Source of the DNA: Acidimicrobiaceae bacterium
Lineage (GTDB): Bacteria > Actinomycetota > Acidimicrobiia > Acidimicrobiales > UBA8592
Length of the DNA: 10,710 bases
Reading direction: 5' to 3'
Assembly (NCBI GenBank): GCA_002724825.1
Contig: PBPU01000019.1
Coordinates: forward strand, 2,364 to 13,073
Numbering within the stretch: position 1 is the first letter of the stretch; each line of letters begins with the position of its first letter. Of this stretch, positions 1-7,209 are shown one piece after another. The notes below the pieces were generated by a model. It saw nothing but the letters and a program-made list of their open reading frames with translations, did not search any database and was not told the DNA's origin. A program made the position numbers and the translations under genes.

Positions 1-764
1 CGTAATCCATCCATTTCATCCATGGCGAGATAGTCAGAGAGTCCGCTTGTTCGAGAGTGCATTTCTGCTCCGCCTAGTGTTTCTTCGTCTACGTCTTCAT
101 TGATTGCCATTTTGACGAGCGGTGGTCCGCCTAGGTATGCGGTGCCTCGCTCTTTCACAAAGACGGTGTAGTCGCTCATACCGGGGATGTAGGCACCGCC
201 TGCGGTGTTGGGGCCGAAAGCGACACAAATAGAGGGGATACCCATTTTTGATAGTTGGGTGATATCTCGGAATTGTTCTCCTCCATAGACGAAAATGTCT
301 GCTTGTCGGGGTAAGTCAGCTCCAGCAGATTCATTTAGTAGGATTAAGGGAAGCCTATTTTCGCGAACGATCTCAAAGAATCTTTTTTGTTTGTTCCAGG
401 TGGTTGGATTTCCTGCTCCTCCACGGACTGTCATGTCCGATCCTGCTATTCCGCATTCAACTCCTTCTATAACGCCGATCCCGTTAAATGTTCCAACACC
501 TATAGGGTCTTGGGTTCCCCATCCTGCTAGAGGACTGAGTTCTAGAAGGGCAGTATTTGGGTCGATAAGTGCTTCGACTCTTTCACGGACGAGCATTTTT
601 CCGCGGCTTCTGTGTCGATCCACATACCGTTGTCCTCCGATACCTGGAACTTTGGCCATTTCTTCCGCGACTTCATTCCATAAAGCTTGCATCTCAGCGA
701 GGTTCTGCTTGTAATCATCAGAAGTTGTATCGATCCGGCTTTGAATTACAGATGCTTCTGACAT
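1..764 (-). CDS. Acyl-CoA carboxylase carboxyltransferase (beta) subunit, N-terminal half, runs off left edge
   Basis: Carboxyltransferase subunit of a biotin-dependent acyl-CoA carboxylase of the MccB/PccB type, which moves a carboxyl group from carboxybiotin to an acyl-CoA in the cytoplasm. The 254 residues visible start MSEASVIQSR. They show VDRHRSRGKML (48-58), the Gly-rich acyl-CoA site with LLNESAGADLP (142-152), the oxyanion-loop segment FGPNTAGGAYIPGMSD (183-198), LGGPPLVKMA (211-220) and LGGAEMHSRTSGLSDY (230-245). These are typical of the crotonase-fold N-lobe. Family members are about 530 residues, so roughly half is present and the frame is open to base 1. The ATG at 762-764 is chosen because GAGAGG (minus strand, 771-776) lies five bases upstream. 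The gene is divergent from the TIGR03084-family gene. Substrate (methylcrotonyl-, geranyl-, propionyl- or another acyl-CoA) cannot be told from this half. Family assignment is secure. Confidence 0.93.
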   Translation of the reverse strand, partial: MSEASVIQSRIDTTSDDYKQNLAEMQALWNEVAEEMAKVPGIGGQRYVDRHRSRGKMLVRERVEALIDPNTALLELSPLAGWGTQDPIGVGTFNGIGVIEGVECGIAGSDMTVRGGAGNPTTWNKQKRFFEIVRENRLPLILLNESAGADLPRQADIFVYGGEQFRDITQLSKMGIPSICVAFGPNTAGGAYIPGMSDYTVFVKERGTAYLGGPPLVKMAINEDVDEETLGGAEMHSRTSGLSDYLAMDEMDGL

Positions 765-770
765 TTGCTT

Positions 771-776
771 CCTCTC
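771..776 (-). promoter_or_regulatory. Ribosome binding site of the carboxyltransferase gene
   Basis: GAGAGG on the minus strand, five bases before the ATG at 764. It fixes the start of the acyl-CoA carboxylase subunit. Confidence 0.6.
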
Positions 777-875
777 AAAGACTCCATCTGATCAGGAATC
801 CCCTATTTCAAGATTACCATCGAGTTTTTAGATCTCCGATTCCAGCAAGAGATTCGACCGGAATTGGTGGTCGTT

Positions 876-903
876 TTGACTTTCTTTCAAAGGTTCTTAG
901 TTT
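876..903 (+). promoter_or_regulatory. Possible promoter for the TIGR03084-family gene
   Basis: TTGACT (876-881) is followed after 16 bases by TAGTTT (898-903). These resemble a -35 and a degenerate TAnnnT -10 box and would place the transcript start near 910, just upstream of the ATG at 929. The match was found by eye. The rest of the divergent gap (765-928) shows no clear operator or hairpin. Confidence 0.25.
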
Positions 904-928
904 CTTCTCTTGGTGATATTCTCTTGGA

Positions 929-1717
929 ATGGATGTAGCTCTCGTTCGGGACGATCTTCTGCAGGAGCAGATGGCATTAGATACGATTGTGTCGGATTTA
1001 TCGGAGGAACAATGGAGTCTCCCAACTCCGAGTCCTAGGTGGTCTATAGCTGATCAAATTGGTCATTTAACGTACTTTGATGAAAGTGCCACTGTGGCTA
1101 TAACTAATCCCGATAAATTCTCGAGTCTTCTTCATGAGCTTCTGGAAACGCAAGATGCTAATTCAGCTGAGGACTTCAGTTTGGCTGCTTATAGGGAAAT
1201 GAATGCTGAAGAGTTACTTTCAAGCTGGCGTCAAGGCCGAGAGAATTTAGCTTTGGCTTCCGAAACTCTCAGTAATGATGATCGTGTTATGTGGTATGGG
1301 CCTTCAATGGGGTCAAAGTCTTTTCTTACTGCCCGTCTGATGGAAGTGTGGGCTCATGGGCAAGATATTGTAGATACTTTGAGTATTGAGAGGACTTCTA
1401 CCGACCGTCTTCGACATATTGCCCAATTGGGGTTCATTACCAGAAAGTGGGCCTATATTAATCGTGGCTTAACTCCTAATGAGGAACCTATCTACGTTTC
1501 CCTTACTAGTCCGTCAGGTGAGAAATGGGAGTTCGGATCTCCTGAGGATTCGAATAGTATTAGTGGTTCGGCTTTAGATTTTTGTCTTGTTGTGACGCAA
1601 CGAAGGCATATGAATGACACTGAGTTGACTTTTTCGGGGGAAGCGGCGGTTGAATGGTTTTCTATTGCGCAAGCTTTTGCAGGTCCTCCTTCAGATGGGC
1701 CTAAGGAGTCGACGTAA
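929..1717 (+). CDS. TIGR03084-family metal-binding protein (mycothiol-dependent isomerase/DinB-like fold)
   Basis: A 262-residue soluble protein that matches the TIGR03084 family along its whole length. The N-terminal part is the DinB/mycothiol-dependent maleylpyruvate isomerase (MDMPI) four-helix fold: TPSPRWSIADQIGHLTYFDE (33-52) and ARLMEVWAHGQDIVDTL (135-151). The C-terminal part ends in the family signature ALDFCLVVTQRRH (215-227) and FSIAQAFAGPP (244-254). H46, E139 and H143 sit where the His/Glu/His metal ligands of characterised MDMPI enzymes lie, with the same four-residue Glu-His spacing, so metal binding is likely. The reaction is unknown. By family analogy it may be a thiol-dependent isomerase or transferase. 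There is only a weak ribosome site (GGTGA, 912-916) before the ATG, and no better start is visible. It is divergent from the carboxylase gene and convergent with the UPF0182 gene, 12 bases away. Confidence 0.9.
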   Translation: MDVALVRDDLLQEQMALDTIVSDLSEEQWSLPTPSPRWSIADQIGHLTYFDESATVAITNPDKFSSLLHELLETQDANSAEDFSLAAYREMNAEELLSSWRQGRENLALASETLSNDDRVMWYGPSMGSKSFLTARLMEVWAHGQDIVDTLSIERTSTDRLRHIAQLGFITRKWAYINRGLTPNEEPIYVSLTSPSGEKWEFGSPEDSNSISGSALDFCLVVTQRRHMNDTELTFSGEAAVEWFSIAQAFAGPPSDGPKEST

Positions 1718-1729
1718 CCGACTGCGTAC

Positions 1730-4700
1730 TTATTGACCTCTGAGAAGGTTATTTGCTTGGTCGACGTAATTTTGGCCTTGGTTAATCAGGTCTTGGTAAT
1801 CGCCGAGATTTCCTTCTTCTAGCGCTTCATTTGCCGCGTTGAAAGCTTCTTGGGCTTGGGAGAGAAGCTGTTGGACTTGGTCAGTGGTGGAGGTTTCTGC
1901 AGGTTCTTGGCTTTCTGGAGTGTCCTCGGAGGTCTCTTCAGGGGTCTCTTCAGCGGGAGTTTCAGGCTGTGTTGGAGTTTCGACTTGCTGTTGTGTGGTT
2001 GGGGGCGAAGGGGTTCCTGTCAGTGAGACTGGAGTGACATTTTCGCAGTTATCTCCTACTTGGTTTTCTGGGAGAAGTAGCGCTCCGAGTACGAGTTCAA
2101 CGGTTGCGCATATTCGAACGCTTTCTCCATATGCGGCAATAACTTGCTGGACTGCAGGCTGGCTTCCGCTCGCTTCTACGTAGAGTGGCCTGAGGTACAG
2201 GAGGGCATCCTCGCTATCTCCACCATCTAGTGGAACGAGTAGCATGTTTCCGAGTTTTACGCCTGAGCCTCTTTGGCCAAGGAGTGTGGTTGTTTCAGCT
2301 ACTTCTGGGTCTGCGAGCATGCTTCTATTGGCGATTACTGGCCCGTCAACCTTTAATCCAGGCACTGTGTAGGCGACAATTCGGCTTTGGCCTTGATCGT
2401 CTGTTTGGGCAACCATAAATGCTTCGAGTTGCTGTCGGCTGTCGTCGCTTGAACGTGGGACGAATGGACGTAGTAAGACGAATTCTTGTGATGTCTCACC
2501 TGGAAGTTGCATTTGCACGTAATAGGGGTCCATTCTTTTTCCTGATGCGAATGTGACGAATCCTGATTCTGTGATGATGGCTGTTGGTGCGTTATCTAAG
2601 TCATCACCTGGGTCAAGAGAAACGACCCATGCTCCTGCTGCTTCGTAAAAGTCGTTTGCGTCATCGAGATGGTACCTTCCCCACATGTTGGTTTGGACCT
2701 TGAAGAGGTCTTCTGGATAGCGCAGGTGTTCTGCAATAGCTTGAGGCATTCCCTCATCTGAGCCTTCTGAGGGGAACGCAAGAGTGAAGAGGTTTGGGAA
2801 CGCTTTCATATACGCTTTGATGATTGGGTCTTCTTCATCGATTACGTAGAACGTGACATCACCGTTGTAGGCATCGATGACAACTTTGACGGAGTTTCTG
2901 ACATAGTTGAATTCGTTAGTTAGGCCGCTGCTTAGAGGTACGGAATTGTCATCTGCGGACTGGGAGTATGGGTATCTATTGGATGTGGTGTATGCGTCAA
3001 GGATGAATTTGATGCGGCCGTCGACGATTACTGGATAGGAATCAGAATCGTAATCTAGGAATGGGGCGAGCTCTTTTGCTCTATCGGATACATCTCGGTT
3101 GTAGAGAAATTTGGAGTCATTGTTTATTAGTCCTGAGAAGATGGGGTTTAAATCTCCGAACCGGAGAGCAAAGGCTATTCGTCGAAAAAATCCTCCTGCC
3201 TTTACCCCATCATCTCCGTCGTATTCGAATAGCAGGTTTTCGCCAGACCCGTCGCTGCCGGCGCATGAATTCTCGTTCGTTTCTGTTGTGGTTTCAAGCG
3301 TTTCTGTACCGGTTAATGCAAAGTCAATTTCGCATCTATCTGTATTAACAATCGCATAACTATCGAGTTCTTCCCCGACATAAATTCTTGGCTGGTCTAA
3401 TTCAACGTTGATGCGATCTGAATTGACTTCTGTGGGGAGTCCACCGATAACGAAGTCGGGTTCGCCTTGTGAGGTAACCGTGTTCGCTGGGGCAAGTGCA
3501 ATGCCGTATCCGTGCGTGAACGAGACGTGTTGATTTTCCCACCCGGAATTCACGCCATCAAGGTTAAGTTCTCGGGCGGCGATAACAACGGTGCGGATAT
3601 CGCCATCTACCTCGTATCGGTCTACATCTAGATCGTTTGAAAATCGGAACTGCTCGCGCTCAACTTCTAGAGCTTGATATGTCGGTGGAACAATGCTGGG
3701 GTCGAGGAGCCGGAGGTTGTTTAGGGTAGATGCGTTCAGCTCTAATATGTCCATGGTGAGTCCGTCTTCAACGTTGGGAGTGAACGTTCGTTCTTCAATG
3801 TTTCCGTCAGGTCCTTCAGAGACTTGTAAGCCATACGCTTGGCGAGTTGCTTCTATATTTCTATCTATATATTCAGATTCTCTTGAAGACTCTGAGGGCT
3901 CTACTACGAATCGTTGGAATATTGCTGGGTAGATGCTGCCGATTGCTATTGCGACGAATGCCCATAAGCCGACAGAAACTACTGGTAGTACCCAGCCCCG
4001 TCTCCATATGTTGATGATAAGGAGAATCGCGGCAGCTAAAGAAATCAGGATAAGGAGTTTGATAGCGGGTAGTTTGGCGCTGACGTCTGTGTAGCTGGCG
4101 CCATCAACGATGCCTCTACCGGAGAAGTTCAGGGAGTATCTCTGGTACCAGTAATCAGCTGCTTTGATTAGTGCGAGGACGGCGAGGAGGACTGAAATGT
4201 GAACTTTTACTGGAGCTGTGACTCGACTTTCAGGTGTGTTGACTCTTATTCCGCCGTTGAGATAGTGGGCGATTGACGTAATGACGAGGACAACTATAAA
4301 GGCAGTGAAGAGCCAATTGATGAGGAATTGGATGAATGGAAGTTGGAAGACGTAGAACCCGATGTCGATGTTGAATTGAGGGTCTTTAATTCCGAAATCT
4401 TCCCTGTTTCTGAAGAGAATCCAATCTTGCCAGCGACCCGCTGTTCCTACGCCAAGGAAAAGAGCGAATAGTGCTGAGACGGCTATACGTATTAGACCTG
4501 AACGAGATCCGATTGTTTCGTGATATCGACTTACTAGGGCTTCTTCGGGACCTTCAGGTCTAGTTTGGGGAGCTATTCGCTCGGCTATGTACAAATTGGT
4601 CCATAGGAGGAGAAAAGTGAATCCCATAAAAATGCCGGCTAGAGCAAATTTCGTCAGGAGAACTCGTCTCCACACTGAACTAAAGCCTAGGGAGTCAAAC

Positions 4701-4849
4701 CATAAATAGTCTGTGTAAAAACCGGCGATACCTCTGAGAGAGACTATGAGTACAATTAGCGCGACTATGCCGAGGATGAGAATGGTTCGTGCTCGGCGCG
4801 AGAATCTTCTGCGTTGCCCTGACGAAGGTACCCCACTGATATCGGTCAT
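1730..4849 (-). CDS. UPF0182 family large membrane protein
   Basis: A 1039-residue integral membrane protein of the UPF0182 family (Pfam PF03699), which is of unknown function and widespread in actinobacteria and cyanobacteria. A basic N-terminus (12-22) precedes seven predicted membrane helices at about 22-44, 65-88, 119-137, 170-195, 215-231, 261-281 and 286-307. A large, probably extracytoplasmic domain covers about 315-930 and opens with the conserved EPSESSRESEYIDRNIEATR stretch (317-336). After it comes a Thr/Pro/Glu-rich linker (about 946-989) and a C-terminal helical segment (990-1039) rich in Gln, Asn and Ala. Length is at the upper end for the family. The ATG at 4847-4849 has only a distant AGGA. 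A TATAAA (minus strand, 4877-4882) could be the -10 of an internal promoter. It lies 92 bases downstream of the PDZ/Lon-like protease gene, probably co-transcribed. Family is certain, molecular function unknown. Confidence 0.96.
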   Translation of the reverse strand: MTDISGVPSSGQRRRFSRRARTILILGIVALIVLIVSLRGIAGFYTDYLWFDSLGFSSVWRRVLLTKFALAGIFMGFTFLLLWTNLYIAERIAPQTRPEGPEEALVSRYHETIGSRSGLIRIAVSALFALFLGVGTAGRWQDWILFRNREDFGIKDPQFNIDIGFYVFQLPFIQFLINWLFTAFIVVLVITSIAHYLNGGIRVNTPESRVTAPVKVHISVLLAVLALIKAADYWYQRYSLNFSGRGIVDGASYTDVSAKLPAIKLLILISLAAAILLIINIWRRGWVLPVVSVGLWAFVAIAIGSIYPAIFQRFVVEPSESSRESEYIDRNIEATRQAYGLQVSEGPDGNIEERTFTPNVEDGLTMDILELNASTLNNLRLLDPSIVPPTYQALEVEREQFRFSNDLDVDRYEVDGDIRTVVIAARELNLDGVNSGWENQHVSFTHGYGIALAPANTVTSQGEPDFVIGGLPTEVNSDRINVELDQPRIYVGEELDSYAIVNTDRCEIDFALTGTETLETTTETNENSCAGSDGSGENLLFEYDGDDGVKAGGFFRRIAFALRFGDLNPIFSGLINNDSKFLYNRDVSDRAKELAPFLDYDSDSYPVIVDGRIKFILDAYTTSNRYPYSQSADDNSVPLSSGLTNEFNYVRNSVKVVIDAYNGDVTFYVIDEEDPIIKAYMKAFPNLFTLAFPSEGSDEGMPQAIAEHLRYPEDLFKVQTNMWGRYHLDDANDFYEAAGAWVVSLDPGDDLDNAPTAIITESGFVTFASGKRMDPYYVQMQLPGETSQEFVLLRPFVPRSSDDSRQQLEAFMVAQTDDQGQSRIVAYTVPGLKVDGPVIANRSMLADPEVAETTTLLGQRGSGVKLGNMLLVPLDGGDSEDALLYLRPLYVEASGSQPAVQQVIAAYGESVRICATVELVLGALLLPENQVGDNCENVTPVSLTGTPSPPTTQQQVETPTQPETPAEETPEETSEDTPESQEPAETSTTDQVQQLLSQAQEAFNAANEALEEGNLGDYQDLINQGQNYVDQANNLLRGQ

Positions 4850-4941
4850 TTTCTATTTACGGTCCTATTTGCTTTTTTTATATTCGACGCTGCTAGCGCC
4901 ATAGGGTAATCCTACCGTCATGATGTGCGCTTAGGCCCAGC

Positions 4942-6189
4942 TCAGCTATTGTTTGCTGACTCTGCCTCGGAACAGGTTATGATGCCGTCTTCTTCATCTA
5001 TTGGGCTATCAGAGAACTCTAGACTTGATTGGCCTGCTTGTTCAGCTATTTCGATTCCGTTTCCGCCATATTCGCTTAGTACAAGAATGGCGTCTGTAAA
5101 GGTTTGGACACATCTAATGTCCATTCTTTCATTAGCTATTTCTGAGGCGACAGCATATTCGGCTGGGGGGACGAGAAATAGGTCTATGCCTGACTGAATC
5201 GCAGCTTCAGTTTTTTGTGGGACGCCACCTACTGGGCCGATATGACCATACCGGTCGATAGTTCCAGTAGTGGCTATCCGGAGGCCTCCGGTAAGTTCTC
5301 CCTCTGTTATGACATCAAGAATTGATAGGGAAAATGCTAAACCTGCGGAGGGGCCACGGACATTGCCTACGTCAATGGTTATTTCGAAGGGGACGTCTGC
5401 GCGTACAGGTGTTTCAATGACTACCCCTAGGAACCCTACTCCTTGTTTTTCTGGGTGTTCTGCGAGTGTGATGGTTTCGGTTATTGACGACGCATTTTCA
5501 TCTGCTCCTGAGCCACCGAGGGCAGATGGTGACCGCAGGTACGTGATTTCGACAGCGTCTCCTGGTTGTTTTTCTTGGATGAGGTTTCCTAGGTCTTCGG
5601 AATTTTGAACTTTTTCTCCGTTGACATCAACGATGAGGTCACCTAGCTGTAGGGATTTTTCGGCTGGGCTTCCTTCAACGAGTCGGATGACAAATGCTCC
5701 GTCAACTTCTGGGACTATTTCGTACCCTAGGAAGTTGAGTGCTACGAGCGCTGCGGTGCTTTGAGATTGATCCATCTGAAATTGGGTGACTTTTCGTGTT
5801 TCACTGACGGTTCTGTTGCCATCTATGACAGAGGGGCTTATGAGCTGTTTCGTTTTATCTCTTTTAGCCTTCCACCATTGCCAGATTGTGGTTTCGCGTT
5901 TAATTGAAACAGTGGTGTATGCGATTTCTCCTTCAGGTGGGTATGTGTCTGTTCCGTCAACGATGATTGCTTGCGCCGTGTTGTTTGCGCTTCCCGGTGA
6001 AAGTATGTAGCTGTCATCACTCACCCATGATGCAGGAGCAAAGCGAATAACTAGTACACCAGCGATAACAAGGAGAAATATCCCAAGGGGGATAATTGAG
6101 TAGCTCGTTTTGAATTTACGAACTTTTATAGAAGGTACTTCTCTATCTATATCTGAATTTGGTTCCTCTATTGGGTCTTCGGTATCCAC
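4942..6189 (-). CDS. Membrane-anchored PDZ/Lon-like serine protease (YlbL type)
   Basis: A 415-residue protein of the YlbL/Lon-like S16 family with a short acidic cytoplasmic N-terminus, one signal-anchor helix (about 31-50), a PDZ domain (about 143-220, with VEGSPAEKSLQLGDLIVDVNG at 171-191) and a Lon proteolytic domain (about 245-375). The catalytic Ser-Lys dyad is visible as S281 in RGPSAGLAF and K326 in IGPVGGVPQKTEAA, 45 residues apart as expected. It should cleave extracytoplasmic substrates bound through PDZ and lacks the ATPase of true Lon. An acidic 40-residue tail (about 376-415) follows the fold. The start is GTG at 6187-6189, decided by GGAG six bases upstream (minus strand, 6196-6199). 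It precedes the UPF0182 gene on the same strand. This pairing also occurs, from memory, in Mycobacterium (Rv3194c/Rv3193c), which suggests a linked envelope role. Confidence 0.94.
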   Translation of the reverse strand: MDTEDPIEEPNSDIDREVPSIKVRKFKTSYSIIPLGIFLLVIAGVLVIRFAPASWVSDDSYILSPGSANNTAQAIIVDGTDTYPPEGEIAYTTVSIKRETTIWQWWKAKRDKTKQLISPSVIDGNRTVSETRKVTQFQMDQSQSTAALVALNFLGYEIVPEVDGAFVIRLVEGSPAEKSLQLGDLIVDVNGEKVQNSEDLGNLIQEKQPGDAVEITYLRSPSALGGSGADENASSITETITLAEHPEKQGVGFLGVVIETPVRADVPFEITIDVGNVRGPSAGLAFSLSILDVITEGELTGGLRIATTGTIDRYGHIGPVGGVPQKTEAAIQSGIDLFLVPPAEYAVASEIANERMDIRCVQTFTDAILVLSEYGGNGIEIAEQAGQSSLEFSDSPIDEEDGIITCSEAESANNS

Positions 6190-6195
6190 TCACTT

Positions 6196-6199
6196 CTCC
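6196..6199 (-). promoter_or_regulatory. Ribosome binding site deciding the GTG start of the PDZ/Lon-like gene
   Basis: GGAG on the minus strand, six bases before GTG (6187-6189). The frame stays open further upstream into the intergenic region, but there it has no supported start. The intergenic stretch 6190-6327 is AT-rich (for example TATTAATA near 6258) and must hold the divergent promoters. I could not fix them: TAGAAT at 6298-6303 is a possible -10 for the plus-strand gene. Confidence 0.6.
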
Positions 6200-6327
6200 A
6201 GAAAAGTTTCACGCAATACACTTTGCCACGTGATGCGTGATATTCCATTGCAGGAACTATTAATATTTGGTTTGTTATAAAAAAATGGCTCTACAAGTAG
6301 AATATGGTTACTCATTGAGAGGGATAA

Positions 6328-6555
6328 ATGCTTAGTACACCCAGAAGGCCGATCTCTAAACTTTTCGCTCAGCGTGACCCTTTGGCCAAACATCGGGCAG
6401 TTACAGGGATAGGGGCTCGTATCAGGTGGTGGCAGCGAGTAGGAAGCCTTATTGGTGTTGTCATAGTCATCGGGATCATGGGACTGCTTTTAGCTGCATG
6501 TGTAGGGTTAGTAGTTATTGGTGGTCGTGTGCTGTTAGATGTTCTTGTTAGTTGA
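6328..6555 (+). CDS. Small single-helix membrane protein, hypothetical
   Basis: A 75-residue protein of unknown function. Residues 1-36 are strongly basic (many Arg/Lys, with WWQR at 34-37). They are followed by one long hydrophobic helix (about 38-66) rich in Gly, Val, Ile and Leu, and a short tail. By the positive-inside rule the N-terminus should be cytoplasmic. The ATG is supported by GAGAGGG (6317-6323), four bases upstream. The gene ends five bases before the ATG of the HEAT-repeat gene on the same strand, so the two are almost certainly one transcript and perhaps one complex. It is divergent from the PDZ/Lon-like gene. I recognise no family. Ala-Cys at 57-58 lies inside the helix and is not a convincing lipobox. 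Its reality rests on the ribosome site, composition and tight spacing. Confidence 0.7.
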   Translation: MLSTPRRPISKLFAQRDPLAKHRAVTGIGARIRWWQRVGSLIGVVIVIGIMGLLLAACVGLVVIGGRVLLDVLVS

Positions 6556-6560
6556 CGCTA

Positions 6561-7181
6561 ATGGCTCCTTTGCAACCTGATGAGGGATCGGAAGATGCTA
6601 ATGTCACACGAATTCGGCAAAGAGTTATCGAACTGTCTTTAAATGGAGAGTTTCAGGTCGTTACTGAGTACTTGGAACATCCGGATCCTGATGTTCGAGC
6701 TACAGCCCTCAGAGTTCTTGACAATGAAGGAAAGCTCGAAAAAGGCATCGTAGAGCGTTCGCTATCGGACTCTGCGTTTAAAGTTCGTAGCGCACTTGCG
6801 TATTTGCTTTCTACGAATCGAGATATTCCGGCAATGAAGTTTTTACTTGATGAAGATGCTGAGATCGTTGAGATCGCGTGTTGGGGTATCGGGGAGCGTG
6901 GAGATGCTTCAGCGGAGGTTCTCGACGTTCTTCAGAGCATTACTGAATCACATAGTGATTCTCTCTGCCGAGAATCGGCAGTTGCTGCTCTGGGGGCTTT
7001 GGGAAATCGGGATGCTTTGGGGAGTATTCTTAAAGCTGTCGAGGATATTGCTACTGTTCGACGACGCGCCGTTTTAGCTTTAGCTCCTTTTGACGGCCCA
7101 GAAGTCGAGTTGGCGATAACTAAGGCATTAGAGGACCGCGATTGGCAAGTTCGACAAGCCGCTGAGGACATATCAAAGTAG
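6561..7181 (+). CDS. HEAT-repeat protein
   Basis: A soluble 206-residue alpha-solenoid protein made of about six HEAT-type helical pairs, seen in the recurring pattern 'D-x-x-V-R-x-A-A-hydrophobic'. Examples are LEHPDPDVRATALRVL (38-53), LSDSAFKVRSALAYLL (68-83), LLDEDAEIVEIACWGIGERG (95-114), CRESAVAALGALG (136-148), DIATVRRRAVLALA (162-175) and LEDRDWQVRQAAEDI (190-204). Such repeats are protein-binding scaffolds, and nothing points to an enzymatic role. An alternative TTG start at 6552 would overlap the stop codon of the upstream membrane-protein gene and add MTL. ATG at 6561 is preferred. Neither has a clear ribosome site, so translation is probably coupled to the upstream gene. It is convergent with the MreB-like gene, 28 bases away. 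Plausibly it docks partners at the membrane through its small neighbour (inference). Confidence 0.85.
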   Translation: MAPLQPDEGSEDANVTRIRQRVIELSLNGEFQVVTEYLEHPDPDVRATALRVLDNEGKLEKGIVERSLSDSAFKVRSALAYLLSTNRDIPAMKFLLDEDAEIVEIACWGIGERGDASAEVLDVLQSITESHSDSLCRESAVAALGALGNRDALGSILKAVEDIATVRRRAVLALAPFDGPEVELAITKALEDRDWQVRQAAEDISK

Positions 7182-7209
7182 ATTCCGGTTTTGGTATGTA
7201 TTTGCTGAA

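Noticed and set aside
295..916. Two overlapping plus-strand ORFs
   Set aside because: They lie mostly antisense to the clearly recognisable acyl-CoA carboxylase subunit and its upstream gap, and show no family features.
1706..1724. Possible terminator hairpin (AGTCG ... CGACT) between the convergent genes
   Set aside because: The stem is only five bases with a seven-base loop, it overlaps the stop codon, and no T-run follows on either strand.
1839..2183. Plus-strand ORF of 114 residues rich in Ser, Val and Gly
   Set aside because: It is the complement of the low-complexity T/P/E-rich tail of the UPF0182 gene. Its composition is a mirror of that tail and there is no ribosome site.
4871..4882. 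T-run GCTTTTTTTATA as a terminator
   Set aside because: The T-run is on the plus strand whereas both flanking genes are on the minus strand, and no stem precedes it. On the minus strand it may form part of a -10 box.
6190..6393. Minus-strand ORF of 67 residues upstream of the PDZ/Lon-like gene
   Set aside because: It covers the intergenic region and the antisense of the membrane-protein gene, and it directly abuts the well-supported GTG start. There is no ribosome site and no recognisable content.
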